Shown: piece after piece, positions 35,101-41,100 of the stretch | How positions within the stretch are numbered: the first letter of the stretch is position 1 | Layout of the letters: every line of letters begins with the position of its first letter | Assembly (NCBI GenBank): GCA_964017045.1 | Contig: OZ024795.1 | Coordinates: forward strand, 55,033,350 to 55,097,349 | From: Omphiscola glabra | Lineage: Eukaryota; Mollusca; Gastropoda; Lymnaeidae | Length of the DNA stretch: 64,000 nucleotides | Direction: 5' to 3' | Notes under the pieces: generated by a model | Told to the model about the DNA's origin: nothing | The model's input: the letters and a program-made list of their open reading frames with translations, nothing else | Database searches by the model: none | Made by a program: the position numbers and the translations under genes

Positions 35101-38100
35101 CCCCTTAGGATGGACAATCTATGAGTTCATATCATTTAAATGATATAATTCACATCTTATGTCTGAGACTAGAACTAAGGGAGGCAACCATTTAAACAAC
35201 TTTGTATTTAGATAATACTTAGTTCCCTTCACAAATTATTGCCACTACAACAGACACTACAACAGAGAGGTGTAGCTACAATGTTTGGCACGGAGACAAG
35301 ATTCATTTTAAAGAGCCCCCCTTTCTTTTTTAACCCTCAAACCCATTATTTTCATCAATAAAATAATACCAAAGCACATTTTTGGCGCCCCTAACTAGTG
35401 TGGCATGGCGCCCAGGGACATTTGTCCCTCCCTGTGCCACCTAAGCTACGCCTCTGCTACAACAGGTGCTACAACGGACACTGTAACAGACACTACAACA
35501 GCTATATACATACCCAAGTGAAACCATTATTGAATATGCTTACAACTGAGCTGTCGTTCAATTGTGACGTTGTCTGGGTCAGGCGTCCAAGCTGAAGACA
35601 GGGGAAACATTAGGGAAACACTAAAAATACAATAGCAGACCTGTTTACTCTTACGATTTTGGCGTACTATGTACCATTATGAGATATATACATTATATAT
35701 ACTATATGTTTATTTTTTACTATTAAGATAGTGTATTGAAAGATTTTGTGATCTCATTGTATGATTGTAAGAGTTTGAGAGTAAACAGGTCTGCGCCACA
35801 GAGTAGTGTCCCCCTTATACCTCTGATGTATGAGAGTAAACAGGTCTGCGCCACAGAGTAGTGTCCCCCTTATACCTCTGATGTATGAGAGTAAACAGGT
35901 CTGCGCCACAGAGTAGTGTCCCCCTTATACCTCTGATGTATGAGAGTAAACAGGTCTGCGCCACAGAGTAGTGTCCCCTTATACCTCTGATGTATGAGAG
36001 TAAACAGGTCTGCGCCACAGAGTAGTGTCCCCCTTATACCTCTGATGTATGAGAGTAAACAGGTCTGCAATACTTATTTTTATAGGTGTGTACATGGGGG
36101 GGGGGGGGGGTTGTTGCATGAAATTAAATGAAAATAGCTTTAAGTCAGTGATAGATAATAAAAAATAAATCATAAATTGACCTTAATTCTATTCTCACAC
36201 GTCACCAGCAACATAAACCCATTAAAGCAAATTCACGTAACAACAAGTTACACATTTTGAGATGTTAAGTGTAACAGTACACTTAGTACATGTTCAATTG
36301 AAGAGTTACATGCAGCTCTCATTATGTGTGGAAAAACTAAATGACCTTAGAACAATTGTTCCCAAACTTTTACAAGTTAGTGATGTTTATGAGTATAACT
36401 GTAACTGGTGTTTATGAGTACAACTGTTACTGGTGTTTATGAGTAAAACTGTTACTGGTGTTAATGAGTACAACTGTTATTGGTGTTTAGGAGTACCGTT
36501 ATGGGTGGGTGAGAAAGCGGATGTTGAGCCATTGAGAAGTTCACACAGATTCCTTGTAATGTAATCTAATTCCTTTCATATTACACTCCTTTTTCGTGTA
36601 ACCATTGATTACCTTGGCTAGTCGCATGTCCAATTTGATAACTTCTTCCATTTTCGCTTGATTAAATTTCTTATCACCACACAGGAATTTAGCAGACGCG
36701 AAGGCGGCATTGTAAATGTTGGTGACGTCATGATCGTTTGTGTAATAAATGCTTGAGACAGAAGGGTCTCCTCTAGAGAGCTGAAAGCACATAGAATATG
36801 TTCTAGCTACATGTTACAATATAATAATGGAACAATCCATGGATTCAAATCACTTCCGTTTATCCTCTTGCACTAAAGAAGTCTGGTTTCGTCACATTAA
36901 CTAACTTTCACTACAGAATTCTGGTCTCACCACATTAACTGTCACTACAGAATTCTAGTCTCACCACATTAACTAACTGTCACTACAGAATTCTGGTCTC
37001 ACCACATTAACTAACTTTCACTACAGAAGTCTGGTCTCACCACATTAACTAACTTTCACTACAGAAGTCTGGTCTCACCACATTAACTAACTTTCACTAC
37101 AGAAGTCTGGTCTCACCACATTAACTAACTTTCACTACAGAAGTCTGGTCTCACCACATTAACTAACTTTCACTACAGAAGTCTGGTCTCACCACATTAA
37201 CTAACTTTCACTACAGAAGTCTGGTCTCACCACATTAACTAACTTTCACTACAGAAGTCTGGTCTCACCACATTAACTAACTTTCACTACAGAATTCTGG
37301 TCTCACCACATTAACTGTCACTACAGAATTCTAGTCTCACCACATTAACTAACTGTCACTACAGAATTCTGGTCTCACCACATTAACTAACTTTCACTAC
37401 AGAAGTCTGGTCTCACCACATTAACTAACTTTCACTACAGAAGTCTGGTCTCACCACATTAACTAACTTTCACTACAGAAGTCTGGTCTCACCACATTAA
37501 CTAACTTTCACTACAGAAGTCTGGTCTCACCACATTAACTAACTTTCACTACAGAAGTCTGGTCTCACCACATTAACTAACTTTCACTACAGAAGTCTGG
37601 TCTCACCACATTAACTAACTTTCACTACAGAAGTCTGGTCTCACCACATTAACTAACTTTCACTACAGAAGTCTGGTCTCACCACATTAACTAACTTTCA
37701 CTACAGAAGTCTGGTCTCACCACATTAACTAACTTTCACTACAGAAGTCTGGTCTCACCACATTAACTAACTTTCACTACAGAAGTCTGGTCTCACCACA
37801 TTAACTAACTTTCACTACAGAAGTCTGGTCTCACCACATTAACTAACTTTCACTACAGAAGTCTGGTCTCACCACATTAACTAACTTTCACTACAGAAGT
37901 CTGGTCTCACCACATTAACTAACTTTCACTACAGAAGTCTGGTCTCACCACATTAACTAACTTTCACTACAGAAGTCTGGTCTCACCACATTAACTAACT
38001 TTCACTACAGAAGTCTGGTCTCACCACATTAACTAACTTTCACTACAGAAGTCTGGTCTCACCACATTAACTAACTTTCACTACAGAAGTCTGGTCTCAC

Positions 38101-41100
38101 CACATTAACTAACTTTCACTACAGAAGTCTGGTCTCACCACATTAACTAACTTTCACTACAGAAGTCTGGTCTCACCACATTAACTAACTTTCACTACAG
38201 AAGTCTGGTCTCACCACATTAACTAACTTTCACTACAGAAGTCTGGTCTCACCACATTAACTAACTTTCACTACAGAAGTCTGGTCTCACCACATTAACT
38301 AACTTTCACTACAGAAGTCTGGTCTCACCACATTAACTAACTTTCACTACAGAAGTCTGGTCTCACCACATTAACTAACTTTCACTACAGAAGTCTGGTC
38401 TCACCACATTAACTAACTTTCACTACAGAAGTCTGGTCTCACCACATTAACTAACTTTCACTACAGAAGTCTGGTCTCACCACATTAACTAACTTTCACT
38501 ACAGAAGTCTGGTCTCACCACATTAACTAACTTTCACTACAGAAGTCTGGTCTCACCACATTAACTAACTTTCACTACAGAAGTCTGGTCTCACCACATT
38601 AACTAACTTTCACTACAGAAGTCTGGTCTCACCACATTAACTAACTTTCACTACAGAAGTCTGGTCTCACCACATTAACTAACTTTCACTACAGAAGTCT
38701 GGTCTCACCACATTAACTAACTTTCACTACAGAAGTCTGGTCTCACCACATTAACTAACTTTCACTACAGAAGTCTGGTCTCACCACATTAACTAACTTT
38801 CACTACAGAAGTCTGGTCTCACCACATTAACTAACTTTCACTACAGAAGTCTGGTCTCACCACATTAACTAACTTTCACTACAGAAGTCTGGTCTCACCA
38901 CATTAACTAACTTTCACTACAGAAGTCTGGACTCCACCAGTTGCCAAAAGGTCATTGTCAAATATTCTTTGGTCAGTAAGAATATACTCGTTGTCTAGGT
39001 CTTGTTGGTACATGCTATTACTTCACAATAATTGTCTCCCTCTCTCTGACATGAAGAGACAACACGGTTCAGAGTACACTATAATTTTTTTTACATAATC
39101 ACGAATCCACTTGGACATCGGTGAATGTATGCATGTAAAAGAACTCGATATGCACAGGCTTGCACTCAAACTTCAGCTATCAAACGTCCATCCATTTGAG
39201 AGCGAATAAATTACCTCAGCTCTCGAAACAAGTTATCTCTCGCAGTCACGATTCTTCACTCTCCAGGTTCGTGAACATAATAAACTCTCTTTCTCATGAA
39301 CAGTTAACCCCCCTTTTATACCTTAAAAATTTCACAAGTCATTCACCCATCCGTGACATGACAATCGTTCACCTCGCTCAGATACCTCATTTTTCCCAAA
39401 TCAACCCACACACTCTGCCACTGATTCCATGACCTTGACAGTCATCACAACCTTGATGGTGAAATACATACGACTTGAACATCTGTCTACCATTACCATA
39501 TTTAAACTGACTAACCAGTTGTACTAGCACTAACCACTTGTATCGACACTAACCACTTGTACTCACACTCACCACAATAGCCCCACTAGTATTCCACTGT
39601 AGGTCAGTCCCCAGCGCCATCCTAAAGAACACAAAGTTGCCGATCTGGTGCATGTGTTCGACCGCCTCCTGCAGCTGCCAGGACTGCCTGTCCCAGGTGG
39701 GCAGTCCGTGTGTCGTCACGGTCCAAGAGCCAATCTGACTGATAAGCTGTTGATTGGATTAACTGTTGGTTGGATTAACTGTTGATTGGATTAACTGTTG
39801 ATGGGATAAACTGTTGATTGGATAAACTGTTGATTGGATAATTGGATAAGTTGTTTATTGGATAAACTGTTGAATGGATAAGCTGTTGATTGGATAAAAT
39901 GTTGATTGGATAAGCTTTTGATTGGATAACTCTGGATATGTTGTTTTATTTTGAACCTGTTTTGGAAATGAAAGGGTCGGCAACAAATACTGAAGAGGTC
40001 TTTAGAACTATTTGAATATGGGGTCAGGTGGGTGGGATGAGGTGGGTTCAGGTGGGTGGGATGAGGTGGGTTCAGGTGGATGGGATGATGTGGGTTCAGG
40101 TGGGTGGGTGAGTTTGGTTGATGTGGGTGGGGTGGGTGTGGTCGACACAAGAGAACAACTGATCGACTGGAGAGGAAAATAAGTATTATAAAATAATACT
40201 AATAGCATTCCCAAAAGTGACCTTACTTGTAGAATTGGAGAAGGGCCCAGGGCATTGATAGTCAGGTCATCCATGCAAGTTTTGTAGTAAAGTTTTAACT
40301 TGGAGACGGCAGTAGAGTTTTGACCATTCAGTTGAATACTTTCACTTTCAAGAATCTGTTGATAGATACATAGAAACCAATAAATACAGTTATTTATTGG
40401 TTTATTTATTATTTAAGTTAAAAACACTTGCCAGCTTGCACGACAATCAAGACTTCCAACCAAAGACTTTCATCCTCATACTTCCAACCAAAGACTTCCA
40501 ACCAAAGACTTCCAACCACATACTTAAAACCACATACTTCCAACCACATACTTCCAACCAAAGACTTCCAACCAAAGACACAAAGACTTCCAATCAACAC
40601 AGCTCATAATGAACACTACATCCATCTCCACATGTTATAAACACTGGACAATGTCACCTGTTGGTGTATAGAGTCGGTATGGCGGACACTCTCGTCTGTA
40701 AGAGACAGCCCCCGTGAGTCCTGCTCAGTGACATCATCTAGCCAGCCCCCACAGGCGTAGCGGTACATGTTGTCACAAGGGTTCACGTGGGTGTCCATGC
40801 GACTCAGCAGCGTGGCACTGATCTCAATACATTCTATCGTCAGGCACACCTGAAATACCCGCAGCTAGAGCTTGTAATATAGAACTACCAGCCAGTTTAG
40901 CTTGTAGTATATAACTACCAGCGAGTGTAGCTTGTAATATAGAACTACCAGCCAAAGTAGCTTGTAATATAGAACTACCAGCCAGTGTAGCTTGTAATAT
41001 AGAACTACCAGTGAGTGTAGCTTGTAATATAGAACTACCAGCCAGTGTAGCTTGTAATATAGAACTACCAGCGAGTGTAGCTTGTAATATAGAACTACCA

